DNA from: Pseudopyrenochaeta lycopersici
Lineage: Eukaryota > Ascomycota > Dothideomycetes > Pleosporales > Pseudopyrenochaetaceae
Assembly: GCA_003313425.1 (NCBI GenBank)
Contig: NHZP01000050.1
Location: 62,001 to 126,000 of the forward strand
Reading direction: 5' to 3'
Length of the DNA: 64,000 nucleotides
Shown: one piece after another, positions 42,001-55,146 of the stretch
Layout of the letters: every line of letters starts with the position of its first letter
Position numbering within the stretch: the first letter of the stretch is position 1
Notes under the pieces: model-generated
What the model was told of the DNA's origin: nothing
Seen by the model: the letters and a program-made list of their open reading frames with translations, nothing else
Database searches by the model: none
Position numbers and translations under genes: made by a program

Positions 42001-45000
42001 CCAGACCATACCGCAACGCGAGACAGTGGCAAGCGTGGCGTATTTCAGTGTTTCGACTTCAAACATGATGCGAACATTGGGCGGCAAGTTGAGACGCTCA
42101 CCATTAGGCAGCGTGAGGAGCTTGTTGTCGTCAAGAACGGAGTTCAAGTTCTCAACCCACTCTGGGTCAACATCGCCGTCGAAGACGATCCAGTGGCGCT
42201 TGCTGTCTTCACCACGGAGGTTATCGACAATCTTTCGTAGAATGCTCGTAAAGAGACCGTCAGTCCATTCGCGTGTGGTGCTATCCAGGGTTCCATAGAG
42301 CTGCTCTTTCGACATAACTTTGGGATCAATGACGTGGCAAACGCCCTCGACACCCTCCACAGCTTGAAGCGCCGACAGGAGCGTCCTCCAAGCTGCAGAC
42401 TTTCCGGAGCCAGATGAACCAACCATCATAACACCGTGGTGCAGGTTCTGGATCTGGTACAATTGGATGATCTTGGTCATCCAGGCATCGCTAACAACGA
42501 GCTTCGACTCTGCGGCGCACTTGCGAATTGCCTCTGTCAACTTGTCGAGCGGTGCCGGAATGTACTCAACACCAGGGAATGATTCTTCTTGGATCTTTCC
42601 CATGAGATCAACGTCAGAACGGATAAGTTTCGGCGCCATGGTCTCGCGTAAGCTCTGAATAATGATCTGAGGTTCCATAGTTGCCTCATCGGACGACTGA
42701 GAATCTTGTTGAGCGGCGATGCGAGCCCGCTTCAGACCACCAGAGCTAACAAGCACGCTCTTCAAAGCACGCAGACCAAAATCGTAGTGGGCTTGCTTCG
42801 AAAGGCCGGCAGAGCACCTGTCGAAGAATGGAACAACCTGCTTGGAAAGCTCCTTGGCCTGGTTGAAACCTTGGGAGAAAAGCATGACTTCGGCAATTAG
42901 CTCTTTGTCTGGTTTCGACATGGCGACGCTGCGGAAAAGCTTCTTCAGATTGTCCGGTAAGTTTGAACGGCCTGCATAACCGGGATTCATTGTAATGAAT
43001 ACGCCTGTGTTCCGGTTGACCTTCAGCTGACGACCAATGAGTTCGATTTGAGACTTCTCGTCCTCGACGCCCTTCTTCAGACCAAGTTGGATATTCTGAA
43101 TCTGTTGAGAAACAGCTGAAAGGATGCGCTCTTCAAGACGATTGAACTCGTCAAAGCAGCCCCATGCACCAACTTGACAGATACCAAGGAAGATGCGACC
43201 CATAGCCTGGAAGTCGAACGTGTCGTCACAACAGAAGACGAGCGTGAATCGTCCGAGCTGAACACCGAGGGCCTTGACTGACTCAGTCTTACCCGTACCG
43301 GCTGGACCATATGGCGAGCCACCAAGACGCTGGCAGAGAGCTTGTGTGAGGGTGAGGAAACAACGATCAGTGAGTGGCGTTCGGACCAAGCGGTCTGCAA
43401 CGCCAAGATATTCAAACCCATAGTCAAGCACAGCATTTGCCATCTTGATCTTCAGTCGCTGCAAGAGATCGTTGCCCGGCTCATACGTATATCGCATAGA
43501 GAGCAGCCAAAGGTGGTGCGTTGGTGAGCGCGCGCCGAGCTTCTGCAGCTTGTGAATAACGTCGCGTTGATGGACAAACTCCGTGATAAGATCCTCACAC
43601 TTCCTGCGTTGGATCGATTCGAGGTCACCCAAAACCGCAGTTGCAAGTAATTTGAGAGTGTTCACTTGCTTTTCGTACAATTGGGGCAGCGTGGTCCCTT
43701 CTTCAGTGAGAGACTTCTCGACAGCATGAGTCCAAGCGATCTGAGTTCCCAGGACAACTACCTGTGTTGGGTACTTGGCGATGTAGTTGTTGAACGCTTC
43801 GGGATCCATCACATCGCTGGCCATGAGCTGGGCAAACTCTTCGTACGCTTCGAAAGTCAGCTCCGCCAATGTCGTCTTCATGTTTTGTTCGAGTGCTCCG
43901 AGCCACTCATTGATTCTAGGCGTCTTTATGAGTGAGATTTCCTTTCGCAGCTCAACCTCTTCTCCTTCTTTCGAAGTGAAGCCTGTGATGACACCATCCT
44001 CATCAGTGATCAGACCAGAGATACCAGCAAACATCTTCCTGAGATGTTTCGCGATACGGAGGACATCATTGCTATTACCAATGATTTCGAGCAGATCTTC
44101 GTCACCCACGAAGTAGAAGCGTGGGAAAGACACACGCTCGCGCTCAAGGTATTCTCCAAGTGCCTTTTGGATCTTGTTTAGAAGCTCAGCAAGGCGCTCG
44201 AGAGACTTCTGGACACCTGAGATATTGAGGACTTCGAGAACGAAAGGCTGTCGAGAGACCTTCTTCATGACGGACAAGAATTCCGAGTTGATGTTCTGGA
44301 ATCGAGAAGACTCCATTGGCAACAAGTGCTTGATGTCAGCGTTGCCGGTGAACACTCCCTCCAGGTACACCCATTGGCGCTGGACATCAATCCACACGTC
44401 AAAGAGAACATGTACGCGATTGAGTTTGTCCTCCCATGACGAGGCCTCTTCCTCGAACTCCTTGTAGTAGGGAGAGTGTCGCATGGCCTGTAAGGAATTA
44501 AGGTTTTCACTGCATTTGGCAAAGAGGTCATCCCAGCCACGAATGAGACGGCACTTGTTCTGATAATTGACGAGCTCCAACGCATAGTTTTGCCATGTCT
44601 CGCGAACCTGCTTGAGGAATTCTTCAAGAGCCATCTCACCCTGTGCCTGAGTGATGACATCGCGGATAATCTTCTCGCTAGGCCCAAGTTTGAGGTCCCA
44701 AACATCGCCGAGCGTCATGGAAATAGCTGAATATCGCTTGTGTGGCTTCAATTGCTTGAAGATTCGGACCCAATGTCGCTCCCGGACAGCGTCAGACCTC
44801 AGCTCACCCAAAACCGCATTCTCCTTAAGCAGTTGCTTGAGCGTGCTTTGGACGTATTCGAACGCTTGATATTGTCGCATTCGGCTGGGCATGTCCTTGG
44901 TCATCTTGAGGAGATTATCGAGATTCTGGCGTAACTTGCGAGGCTGGATGCTACTCCATAAGAGCTCGCGAAGATCATCAACGCTGGCCCAGATCGTACC

Positions 45001-48000
45001 CAGAGCTGACCAGACGGACTTGAAGTCCTGCACTTCTTCCAGCAGAGACTCAAGCGTATTTTCTGGTGAAGGTGGCAGACCAAGCGCTTCCTTCGCCTTC
45101 GAGATGTTTCCGGATTCTGTCTGCAACTGGCTGAGCTTCTGGTCGAATTTGGCAAGAATGTTGGAAGCCTCTGCTGGGGGGAGGTTGCCAGCCACGGGCT
45201 TATCTTCGGTCCACTCTGCTGTGATATTCGCAATCTTCTGGTTGACCACTTTGTCTTCAGCAGCAATCTTCGCTCGTAGCGCATCCGACTGATCGTTGGC
45301 GATCTTGGTCTTCCTCTCCAGGACCTCGTTTAATGTCTGCCACTCGTGGTCGATCTGCTCCATCTGTAGCCAGTCTGCGGGGAATTGGTAACGCTGACGG
45401 GCCAAGTTGGCTTGTCCTTGCCGGAATGTGGATATCTCAGGCTCCAGTTCCATCACCTTCCTCTTGCATTGTTGGACAGTAGTGATGAACGATACGGCCT
45501 GAGCGGTAGAAGAGGCTTCGAGGGTTTGAACTTCTAGGTCCTTACGAGCCTTTTCGACTTGAACATAGACATCATTCATTCGCTGACCAAGCCTGCTAGC
45601 GAACTTGGTAAGGATTTCCTGCTGCCACTGGTCATACTTGGCATTGACCTTTACCTGCACCTGGTCATAGTCGACTGTTACATAACCAAACCGGCGACTA
45701 ATGTCCGAGTTGTCGAAAGTGGCGCGTGTCTTGCGGATCTCTTGCAGGAGCTGCAGCCATCGCGAGAGGTCTTCGCCCAGGATGTCGTAGACGTGGTCGG
45801 ACTGTAGGTCCCATAGAGACTGGAACTGAAGCCACTCATCCACATATGATGCAATATCGCGAAGTTTGCCCTCCACGGCGCCATAAACTTCGATCAATGA
45901 ATCAGTGCATCGACTCGGCAGGTCGGAGAATTGGCTGAAGGAGGTATCATTTGTCGCTTCAAGTCGAATCTCGTAACGTGACGCTTTGATCTTCTGGAGG
46001 GTGCAGATGATGGCGAGCCATTGCTGGAGCTGCTCAAGCCAGCTTGCTCGAGCATATTCGACCGGTGGACTGAGGTAAATGACCTGATTCCGCATCGTGA
46101 TCTCGAGAGTGAGGCGAGCTAGAGTCGGTTTCGCTTCGGGAGATTCCGTGGAGGCAGGTTGGCTAACAGGTCGTCGGTCCTCATCCTCATCTTCAACATT
46201 GTTGAAGACTTCTATCCACAGCGAGATGGCCCGATTCAGACGTACCAACAAAATCGTCTCGATCCGTGTGTTCATGTCAGAAACCCATGAAGCAAGATTA
46301 GCGTAGTTTTCGAGATTGAGTTGATCGATAGACTTCTGAATGGTCTCCAGGTTTTGTTGAAAGGCATCCTTGTTGTATGGGCAGGTCTCCAGCTCTTTCA
46401 GAGCCTTCTCGATTGTGGCATTGATGCTGACGAGTGTCGCGACCTTGGTCTGGAGTAACGATGTCGCAGCAGCAAAGTCGCGAACGAACTGAACGTGTTT
46501 GCTCTCGCTGCGAACACTGCCAGCTCCCATGGGGAAGCCCGACTGTCGGACATGCAGGTCGTAGGCATGAACGAACGACTCCCACTTGAGAGGTACACCC
46601 TTGCCAACCAGAGCTTGAACGTCGTTAACGTAGTTGTTCAGCAGAAGAGCGACGCCAGCCAATTCGGCGATTGATCGTACGGTTTGCGTGTATGTACGCA
46701 CACTCTCCATGAGGCTGACTGCGTACGGATATACTCGCTTGGCCTCTTTCGAGATGTTATTGATGCCGTGCGGAACTTGATAACCCCGCCACGTCAAGTT
46801 TCGGACTTCCTTGAACAGAGCAATGACCTGAGCGTCGAAGTTGACATTCAGCTCAAGGATATTCCCGGCTGCACGGTTCTTGCTGACGAGAAAGAGGCGT
46901 CCCGAAATTGATAGCTTCCTCCTCGCAACCTCCTGCAACCAAGACTCGAAAATTGGACGGGTGTCGAGTTTCTTCTTGAACATGCTACTTTCAGCTTGGA
47001 GCTTTTGACCCTCCGCGTGGAGTGCCCAGTCTTTACCCAGGATATCTTCGACCTTGCCCATGTAGCTCTCCAGTTGAGTTTCAATCTGTCGAGCCCAAAT
47101 GACAGCGCCAGATACGGGAGGGAAGTCGCGTAATTGCGCCATGGCATGGGCCTCGGAGTTGCCATACTGTCGCTTGAAGCGCTCGTGGAGTGCCAGGATA
47201 TCCTGTTTGACATTCTCAATGAGCTGTGTCTGGTACTCAGAGATAGCTCCTCGAATCTTCGGTCGCACGAACAGAGGATTGAACTTGGAGAAGACGCGGA
47301 ACATCTCGCTGGCGGTCTTAGCGGTTCCCAGACGGTCCCTCAGCCTCGCGATAATGGAGTTCTCAACACGCGACGTGCGCTCGTTGTACTTCTGCTCGGC
47401 TTGCTCAAACAGTCGCGTGCCCTCTGGAGACACGTCCAGAACGTCAACATCTTTGAGAACGTCGTAAGCTTCCTTGACTTCTTTTACAGCATCGACGTCA
47501 CCAATTTCCTCAATGATGACGGCCTCTTTTGCCTGCGAGCTCTCGGAAAGCGACGATTGCGACCCGAGAACGTTTACTATAGTTCGCTGCAGTTGCTCGT
47601 GATTCTTTCGGAATGTTGTAATGTACCGAATGCGCTCCTCTGTCTCTTTGTGGCGCGCCGCGATCTTGATGGGGATGAACTTCTCGTTCCTTCGCCTAGT
47701 CACCTCACGAGCGACATTGGTGAATTCCTTGACGTTCTCCTCCCATGTGCGCCAGATGCTCTCCGCAACAGCCATGATGCCCTGAAACTCAGGGTAGTCC
47801 ATGTGCATTAGCGTCTTGCCGTGGAGAAGCTTGTGCAATTGCGTGTCGAGATCACCAGATATCGCCTCCACAAGAGGGAGAGCGCGGCGGACCGGGTAAG
47901 GGCAAATGCGAAGCTTCTTGTTCATGTGGCCGAATATTGATTGAATAGCTTCCTGCACAGCCTGGAGCGACGTAGCGGAGAGTAGCTGGTCGAGCGGAAA

Positions 48001-49137
48001 TTCTCGCATCAGCTGGTTGTACTTTTGCACCAAGTCTGTGGTCTCTTTCAGTCCAGTATCTGCGCTGAAACTGACCGTAGCCTGGAATCGCTTCGCATTC
48101 TTCAGCACATCCAGAGTCAGCCTCACACCAGGGCTGCCAAGTTGTGTCTCGATGTCCTGCAATCTCGACTCCATCGAGATCCAAAAGTTGATCTCCTGTG
48201 CCGCTGTCCCGGTGGACACATCTCGTGAGGTCTTCGTGATGGTTTGTATCGATTTGATCCATCCGTTCACTGTGGCCTGGAGACCATTGAGGAAACTGCT
48301 ATCCTGCAGGATCGTAGCCGGGATGAGATCGGGAGATGGCTTGACTCCGCGCTGACTAGCCTCGTCCAGCGCACTCTGGATGAGCGAGTGTAGAGGCAAC
48401 AGCAGCTCTGGAATCTCAACGTTCTGCTGCAGGTGCTGCAAACTCAACGCCAGCTCCGCCATCTTCTTCTTAGCCGCTGAGATGCCTGTCCTCGCGTCAT
48501 TGTCGCCCTTGCTGTATGAACCGGCCAGACTGCGCTGGCTCTTGGTGTAGGTATCAAAGTATGGCTCAATGGCAGACTGAATAAGAGAATGAAGAAACTC
48601 GTAGGGGGTGCCGTCTTGCGAGGAAGCGTTATTAGAAAGTATAAAGCCTGGAAGAGTTGAAATCTGAACTTGCTCGCTAAGGGGTATCGCTGAATCTATG
48701 GGTATCGGTCGCTTCGAAATGACAACAAAGGCGGCGCAAGTAGGAGAAGCCGTGAGCTCGGTCGAAATGGTGTAGTTGAAGCGGTGGGTGACGCCTGCGG
48801 TTTCTGTCAGTGAGGTGGCTCCTTCCGGGTGCGCAGTGCACTTGCCATTGGTGCCGTCCAGCCCGTCTAGACGGGGCTCATCTGCCCGGTCCTTGACAAT
48901 GTAAATGACCGACTGCCCCTCCGAGGCGAAGCGGGAGCATCGCTGGAGAGTGTCCTGCAATTTTGCGGGCGAAAGCAGGCTGCCGGGTGCGTAGAGGTCT
49001 CGTTCCGAGGCGCCCAGACTGACGTCGAGCACCTTTTCGAGATGGTTGACGATTACCTGGGGGTCGATTGAGGGTGGTGTGGGACTGGGTGTGCGGATGC
49101 TGCCGTTGGCCGCCCCTGGGGCCAGCGGTCCCTCCAT
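36024..49137 (-). CDS. Cytoplasmic dynein heavy chain
   Basis: Two exons, 49137-36529 and 36476-36024, joined by a 52-nt intron (GTAAGT donor, CTAAC branch, CTCAG acceptor), encode 4,353 aa, the usual length for fungal cytoplasmic dynein. The start is the ATG at 49137. The N-terminal tail and linker precede the motor. Walker A motifs occur in AAA1 (GPAGTGKT, from residue 1944), AAA2 (GSSGSGKS, 2240), AAA3 (GPPGSGKT, 2605) and AAA4 (GVSGSGKT, 2947). The stalk and microtubule-binding domain lie near 3200-3500, with [10 protein letters not shown] at about 3320. AAA5, AAA6 and the C-terminus follow. The protein is the minus-end-directed motor for nuclear migration and early-endosome transport. 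The 12.6-kb first exon has no introns and no lesions. Exon 2 supplies YECCSF through the end ([10 protein letters not shown]). Confidence 0.97.
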
Positions 49138-49848
49138 GTTGAGTGTTTATCGCTTGTGTTGGGGGGAAGACATGTGGCTCCACGCTTCCGGTGAGGCGGG
49201 AAGTGATGGGTGTTCTAGTCTTGGCTACTAGAAGGGCAGGAGGGGAGGGGAGGCCGCGGTGATGATGTGAGTTGCTGTTGAGCATCCACAAGAAAGTCGC
49301 GTCGATGCGTCGCTACGCGGCCGTGCACGCTTACCCGACTGGCACACTCCCGCTCTTGGCAACGCCGTAGGGGTGCGGAGCGATTGTCGTCTGATTGGTC
49401 TTCTGGTGCTGAAACGGCCGCAACGATTACACCAGACGTGCAGCAAATGCGGAGGTCGTGGACGCGTTGCTGCAGTGTGTTTCTCCAGCGTCCATGGTCT
49501 GTTTACTCTTTGCTCGATCACAGTTCCCATGCCATCCCGGTCTCGCAAGCGACGATGACTGACACCTGGTGACAGCACATCAGGTGCGTAGCATCGGGCT
49601 AATATCGGCTCCACAATTCCAGCCTGGATGATAATCGCAATTACAATGCGACACACCATACAACAATACAGTCATAGAACTGGGTTGTCATGGAGTTCAG
49701 AACTAAAGACCCTGAAGACTCCCTTTCTGGGTTCATACAACTTTGAGCCAGGATCATGGAGAATGCCCCTTCATCCCCACGTGGGGGGCTACATTCGGCT
49801 GTCCATGCTCAGAACATCAGATGAACATCATGTTTCAAAGTGACAAGA
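49138..49848. other. Promoter region of the dynein gene
   Basis: A 711-bp spacer between two genes on the same strand, holding the dynein 5' region and the 3' end of the CLC gene. Open frames here are chance. Nothing else is seen. Confidence 0.5.
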
Positions 49849-52567
49849 CTATCTTCTATCTGTCCGTCGATTCTCCAATTCAACGCCTCTCCCATAGTTC
49901 TCACCTTCACCATCCTCATCATCGTCCCCAACGGCGAACGCTTCACCCTCCCCCTGCTCGTTCCCCCTATCTCTTCTTGGCGGCTCTTGTGCGGTAGGAC
50001 TGACGAGCCGAACCTCTCCGCCTCGTCCAATGCCCACTGCCCGCCGCAACAGCCCTAGCCACCCATCAACCCACACTGCCACACTCTTCACGACGCCAAA
50101 AACTCTCTCCATGCCCTCGTCCCCTCCGCCACCGCCACCACCATGCCCCGCCTCGACCTTGAACTGATACTTCAGGCAGTCCTTTACCGTCACTAGACCA
50201 GTGAGACGGCCGCGGTATTCAATAAGAATAACACGGGGGCCCATTTTCTTGAAGAGCTCCATAACTGTCTCGAGCGGTAGTCGGGGGTGTACGGTGAGTG
50301 GGGTAGGGTCAATGTACCGACTAAAGTCGATGTTAAGGGACGATGAAGTAGCAGGCATGGTATCGAATGTTACGCTCGGCATCGCGGAGCTAGGTGTTCG
50401 GGAATCGTGGTGCCCAGCAAAGGAGGTGAAAGAGCACTTCGCATGTGCGGGAGCAAGCTGATCTTTCTTCGCGCGGCCGATGGCGTACCGCAGTTCTGTG
50501 CGGCCAATGTAGCCTACAAGTGTCTTGCTGTCCATATTCTCGACAATGGGGTAGCCTTGGTATATATTCTCGTTCGCAAGACGCTCCATTTGCTTCAATT
50601 CCATACCCGTTGAGAGAAGACACACAACATGGGAAGCCATGACTTGTGAAACCGGCACGCCGAAGCTGTGTTCTTCCTTGTTGTCGAGGAAGGGGTACCC
50701 GTTGAGATAAATCATCCGGTCTGCGATACCACCGTGCCCGAAGCGCTCACTGACTGCTTTCGTGACACCGACGACGATCATAGTGGGAAGAATGTACGTC
50801 AGCGCACCGGTAATCTCGAACATGATGACCACTACCGAGACGGTAATATGCATGATCCCACTCAATGCCGCTGCGGCGCCGAGGAACGCATAAGTGCCTG
50901 GAGTAATACATGGCCCATCAGGCTCGCAGGCAGCGAAGAAGGCCGAGTTGGGAAAGCTTTCGTGAATATGTTGGACAAATATGCCGACCATGCGGCCAAA
51001 TGCCGCTCCGACAGCCATGGAAGGCACGAAGATTCCTGCGGGGACCTTGCAGCCAAAAGATATGACAACAAGGAGGGTACGGATTATCGTTGCGATGGCG
51101 AGAGTACTGATCATATGCCACCGCTCATCCCGGTCGCAGAGTTGATCGTAATCCTTGTCGCCCTTGCATTCCTGGAAGAGAATCTCCATGCTCTCCGTCA
51201 TGTCGATTCTGAGAAACATGTTCGGATAGCAAATCACCGCTGTAAGCACAGCCAACGTGACTGCCTCCGTGATGGGATATTGAGAGAGGAACTTCTTGCG
51301 AAAGACTTGCATCTTCAGGTTCCACTTGATCACAAAGGCGCCGTAGAGACCGCCGAACGCGCCGATGATGAGGTAGAACAATATCTCGAAGAAGTGCCAT
51401 GAACGGTCATATTGCACCTGGAACATGACGAGTTGGCCGGTGCGGAAAGGGTTCATCGCCTGGGAAGTGTGAGCTCGAAGACTTGAGAAACACATGCACG
51501 AAGCAAGTACTTACCGCAAGAACAGCCGTAGCAACCAACGCGCAGAAATAACTCCTCCACAGCGTTTTCAACGGGAAATGATTGCTCATCTCCTCCAGGC
51601 TGAACAACACCCCCCCAATCGGACTTCCAAACGCCACGCCTACGCCCGCGGCCGCACTCGCACTTAGAATCTCCCTCGTCTTGGACGCATTCCTCCTGTA
51701 CTTGTCGAAGAACCTGCTGATAACATTACCCGTGCAAACCGCATAATGCACACTAGGCCCCTCCTTCCCAACCGACAGCCCCGATGCGATGGCGAGCGGA
51801 AGCCCAATGGATTTGATGAAGAGGGTAGTCGCGCCGAGGAAGCCCTTCATCACGAATCCAGCGATAATGCATTTCATCTCTGAGATGCCCGAGCCTGCAG
51901 CATAGGGTGCAAAGCTTTTGACCAGCCTTGCGGCTGTGGCTGCGAAGACGCCTGCGAAGACAATGTATACGACGTAGTTGACTGGCCAGAAGCCAGAGCC
52001 CCAGTGCTTCCACTCAGCACACCCGCCATCAGCACCCCAGCAGCAAAAGCTCTCGTTGAGATAGAAGGCCGTAGTGCAGTGTCCGAGTTTAATGTCACTA
52101 AGCCATTCTGTCACGATGTTTAGGAATGCTGCGTTCAAGCCTATGGCCGCACCGACGAGTGTGACGACGATCCATGCTTGTCCTGCATCATACGCTTCTG
52201 CGATCTTCCTTCTCCACTTTCCCCTGCCCCTGCCTAGCATCCACGGCTTCCCTACTCTTCCATTATGCCCAGCACCAATGCTTGAGCGCTCCTTCCGCCG
52301 TGCTTTCCGCCGCAGTTGCTCGCGCGCGGCATCTTGCACCCAGTCTATAGTTGTAAAGTCCTCATAGCGTTTGATCTCTGCTATCTCTTCCACGATGACA
52401 TGGTCGGTTTGCGCAGCATCGGCCGTTTCGAGGTCGGCAGAGAAGTCGGATTGGATACTGTGATTGGTGTTGCGCCTGCGGAGGGAGGGTGTGAAGGATG
52501 TAGAGCGTGATGGCTGGTGTTGGGAGGGTCGACGCGGACGGGACTGCGACGATGGCGTGCGGTTCAT
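49849..52567 (-). CDS. CLC-type voltage-gated chloride channel / transporter
   Basis: Two exons, 52567-51515 and 51459-49849, with a 55-nt intron (GTAAGT to CCCAG), encode 887 aa. The ATG at 52567 is used; the frame extends to a GTG at 52813. The N-terminal 130 residues are cytosolic and Ser/Arg-rich. The CLC core has the selectivity motifs GSGIS (225-229), GKEGP with the gating glutamate E269, and FGSPIGGVLFSLEE (313-326). Two C-terminal CBS domains follow (VSQVMASHVVCLLSTGM and a second with LPLETVMELFKKM, then GLVTVKDCLKYQF). A glycine run and an acidic tail end the protein. It is of the yeast Gef1 type, which acts in Golgi or vacuolar membranes in anion balance and copper loading. The gating glutamate suggests Cl-/H+ exchange. 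Confidence 0.93.
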
Positions 52568-53248
52568 CGCATTGTCGGTGTGTCGTCTGGGGAGCTTCCA
52601 AAGAGCAGAGAAATCGTCAAAACTTGTTGTCGTGAAACTTGCATGTGGTCGATCGCACAGCTCCCCCGGATCGACGTTTCGGAAGTCCGATAGCTGCACC
52701 GCCACAGCTTTGCGCCACTTCGAGAATATGAAGGGCTGCACATAACGACTTTGTCCGAGACCTAGCAGAAGACATATAGAGATGAAGTAGGGAAGCTTGG
52801 AATCACAGGGCACCTAAAATATATCTAGAGCGTCTAAGTCTCCAACGTCTCCGATATCTTGGGCTGTATCTAGAGATCTCAACTCAACCATCAAAAACAC
52901 TAACGTATAATCAAATAATTCCATCAAACAACAACAATCCCATACTTTGACTCCAAACTTATCCAAAATAACCCCAGAATTATTCTCATTAACTCGGCTA
53001 CTAGGACGAAGCTATAAAAATTCAAGCAGTTCCGCATCACCTTAGCATCCGTCTCACATGACCCGGCAGCATTTCGTTATGGAATTGTATCCTATTCATT
53101 TCTAGCGACTACACAGTAGTCAAGCAGGGTATCATCAAAGTCTATCATCTATTTATGTGCAAGCCAAGTATCTCATGAGCCACATCTAATATTCTTGTGC
53201 AGCGTACTCCTATGCGCAATGTCGTCAAGGCCCAGCCGAAGAGAGCGT
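52568..53248. other. Intergenic stretch, AT-rich
   Basis: No gene. It separates two minus-strand genes and holds the CLC promoter and the 3' region of GMP synthase. The part around 52860-53160 is AT-rich. Confidence 0.5.
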
Positions 53249-54927
53249 CTACTCCATCTCAATAGTACCAGGAGGCTTGCTGGTGACTGAGAATCTGTTA
53301 GTAGATGATTAAGATTTAATAACAGAATTCGAGACTCACTGTCATACACTACTCGGCAAACACCATTAACCTCATTCACAATCCTCCGACTGACCCTCTT
53401 CAAAAACTCTCCATCAAACGGATACCAATCCGCCGTCATGAAATCGGTCGTCTCCACCGCCCTCAGCGCGATGACCTGGTCATGCACGCGCTTATCTCCC
53501 ATGACACCTACCGCCTTGACCGGCAAAAGCGCTGCAAACGCCTGACTGATGTTCCGGTACAGGCCAGCGTTCTTAATCTCCTCAATGAAGATAAAGTCAG
53601 CCTCCCGCGCAATGCGGACCTGCTCGCGAGTAACCTCACCGAGGATACGGATAGCGATACCTGGGCCTGGGAAGGGGTGGCGCCAGACGAGGTCCTCTGG
53701 AATACCGAGTTCCTTGCCGAGTTCACGAACTTCGTCCTTGAATAGCTCGCGCAGAGGCTCGATGAGCTTAAGATTCATGTTCGCTGGGAGACCACCAACG
53801 TTGTGGTGGGTTTTGATAGTTTGGGAGGGACCCTTGAAGGAGAGAGACTCGATGACGTCTGGGTATAGAGTACCCTGGAGGAGCCATTCAATCTCGCCAG
53901 CGTTGGAGGAGGCATGGGCCTCGGCGGCAATCTTCTTTGCCTGCTCCTGGAAGACTTCGATAAAAGTGTTGCCAATGACTTTACGCTTTTGCTCAGGGTT
54001 GTCGGTGATGCCGGCTAGACGGTCGAGGAAGAGGTTGGATGCGTCGATAACAGTGAGGTTGATACCAAGACCCTTCTCAAGAGTCTCCTTGACTTGGACA
54101 GCCTCGTTCAACCTCAGCACACCGTTATCGACCATGACAGCGTGGAAGCGGTCGCCAATGGCCTCCTTCATCAGCTTCGCAGCAACAGTCGAGTCAACGC
54201 CGCCACTGACGGCGCCAATGACTTGTCCCTTATCGCCAACTAGCTTCCTGATGCGCAGGATCTCCTGGTCAACAAACTTGCCCATGGTCCAGTCGGTCTT
54301 GGCCTGGCAGATGTCGACTGCAAAATTCTTCAAGATAATCTTTCCCTTTGGCGTATGGGTGACCTCCGGGTGGAACTGAATACCGTAGTACTTGTTGGTC
54401 TTATGCGCAATGCCCGCAAACGGCGCGTTGTTGGTAGTGGCAACCGTGATGAAGTCCTGTGGCATATGACTGAGCTTATCGCCGTGGCTCATCCAGACCT
54501 CCATATCGCTACCCAGGTCTTTGAAGAGCTGGTCCACATGGCCATTGTGGCTCTCCACCTTCAGGTTTGCGTGCCCGTATTCCCTCTTCTCGCCCGCAGC
54601 GACGCCGGCATTCTTTCCAAAGTGCCAGGCCATCTCTTGCAGCCCATAGCATATGCCTAGGATGGGTACGCCGAGCTCGAAGACGGCGTGGTCGACGTGG
54701 GGTGCATCTTTCTCGTACACGGAGTAGGGGCCGCCAGAGAGGATGATACCCCTGGGCGTGAAAGGGATCTCAGACAACTTGGTGTTGCATGGAAGCATCT
54801 CCGAGTAGACATTGAGCTCGCGGAGTCGTCGTGTGATGAGATGGGTGTACTGGGAGCCAAAATCGAGGACGAGGATGGTGTCGAAGGTCTTGTGTGGGGG
54901 AATGGGGTCTGAGCCGTCGGTCGCCAT
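53249..54927 (-). CDS. GUA1: GMP synthase (glutamine-hydrolysing)
   Basis: Two exons, 54927-53340 and 53286-53249, with a 53-nt intron (GTGAGT, CTAAC, CTCAG), encode 541 aa, the normal fungal length. The second exon gives only the conserved end [11 protein letters not shown]. The enzyme converts XMP to GMP with glutamine and ATP in the last step of GMP synthesis. The class I glutaminase domain has Cys93 (GICYGLQEM), His186 and Glu188 (FHPEV). The ATP-pyrophosphatase domain has the PP-loop SGGVDST (241-247) and ends in the dimerisation domain. The ATG at 54927 (MATDGSD) is chosen; the frame upstream is leader. It is divergent from BCP1 with 219 bp between start codons. Confidence 0.97.
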
Positions 54928-55146
54928 GGTGGAATATGTTTCTCTTTGCAGATATAACTGAAAGTCTGAACGAGTGTGAGAGAAGAGAAAAGAAGAGTAA
55001 GACGGAACGAGTGGGTGGTGAGGGGCTACGTGACTGGCAGCAAAATTTTGGTGGGGCCAAATTTTTATCGATAGTGGCAGCGCGACCGCGTTACTTTCTT
55101 CGTGCAGAATCCAGAGGGCTCCACTGCACAACACCACACATACACA
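54928..55146. promoter_or_regulatory. Bidirectional promoter of GUA1 and BCP1
   Basis: The 219-bp spacer between two divergent start codons must carry both promoters. Both genes serve growth (GMP supply, and ribosome or export functions), so coregulation is plausible. No specific site is assigned. Confidence 0.5.

Noticed and set aside
49228..49659. 143-codon frame upstream of dynein
   Set aside because: Arg/Pro-rich random translation of the dynein promoter region.
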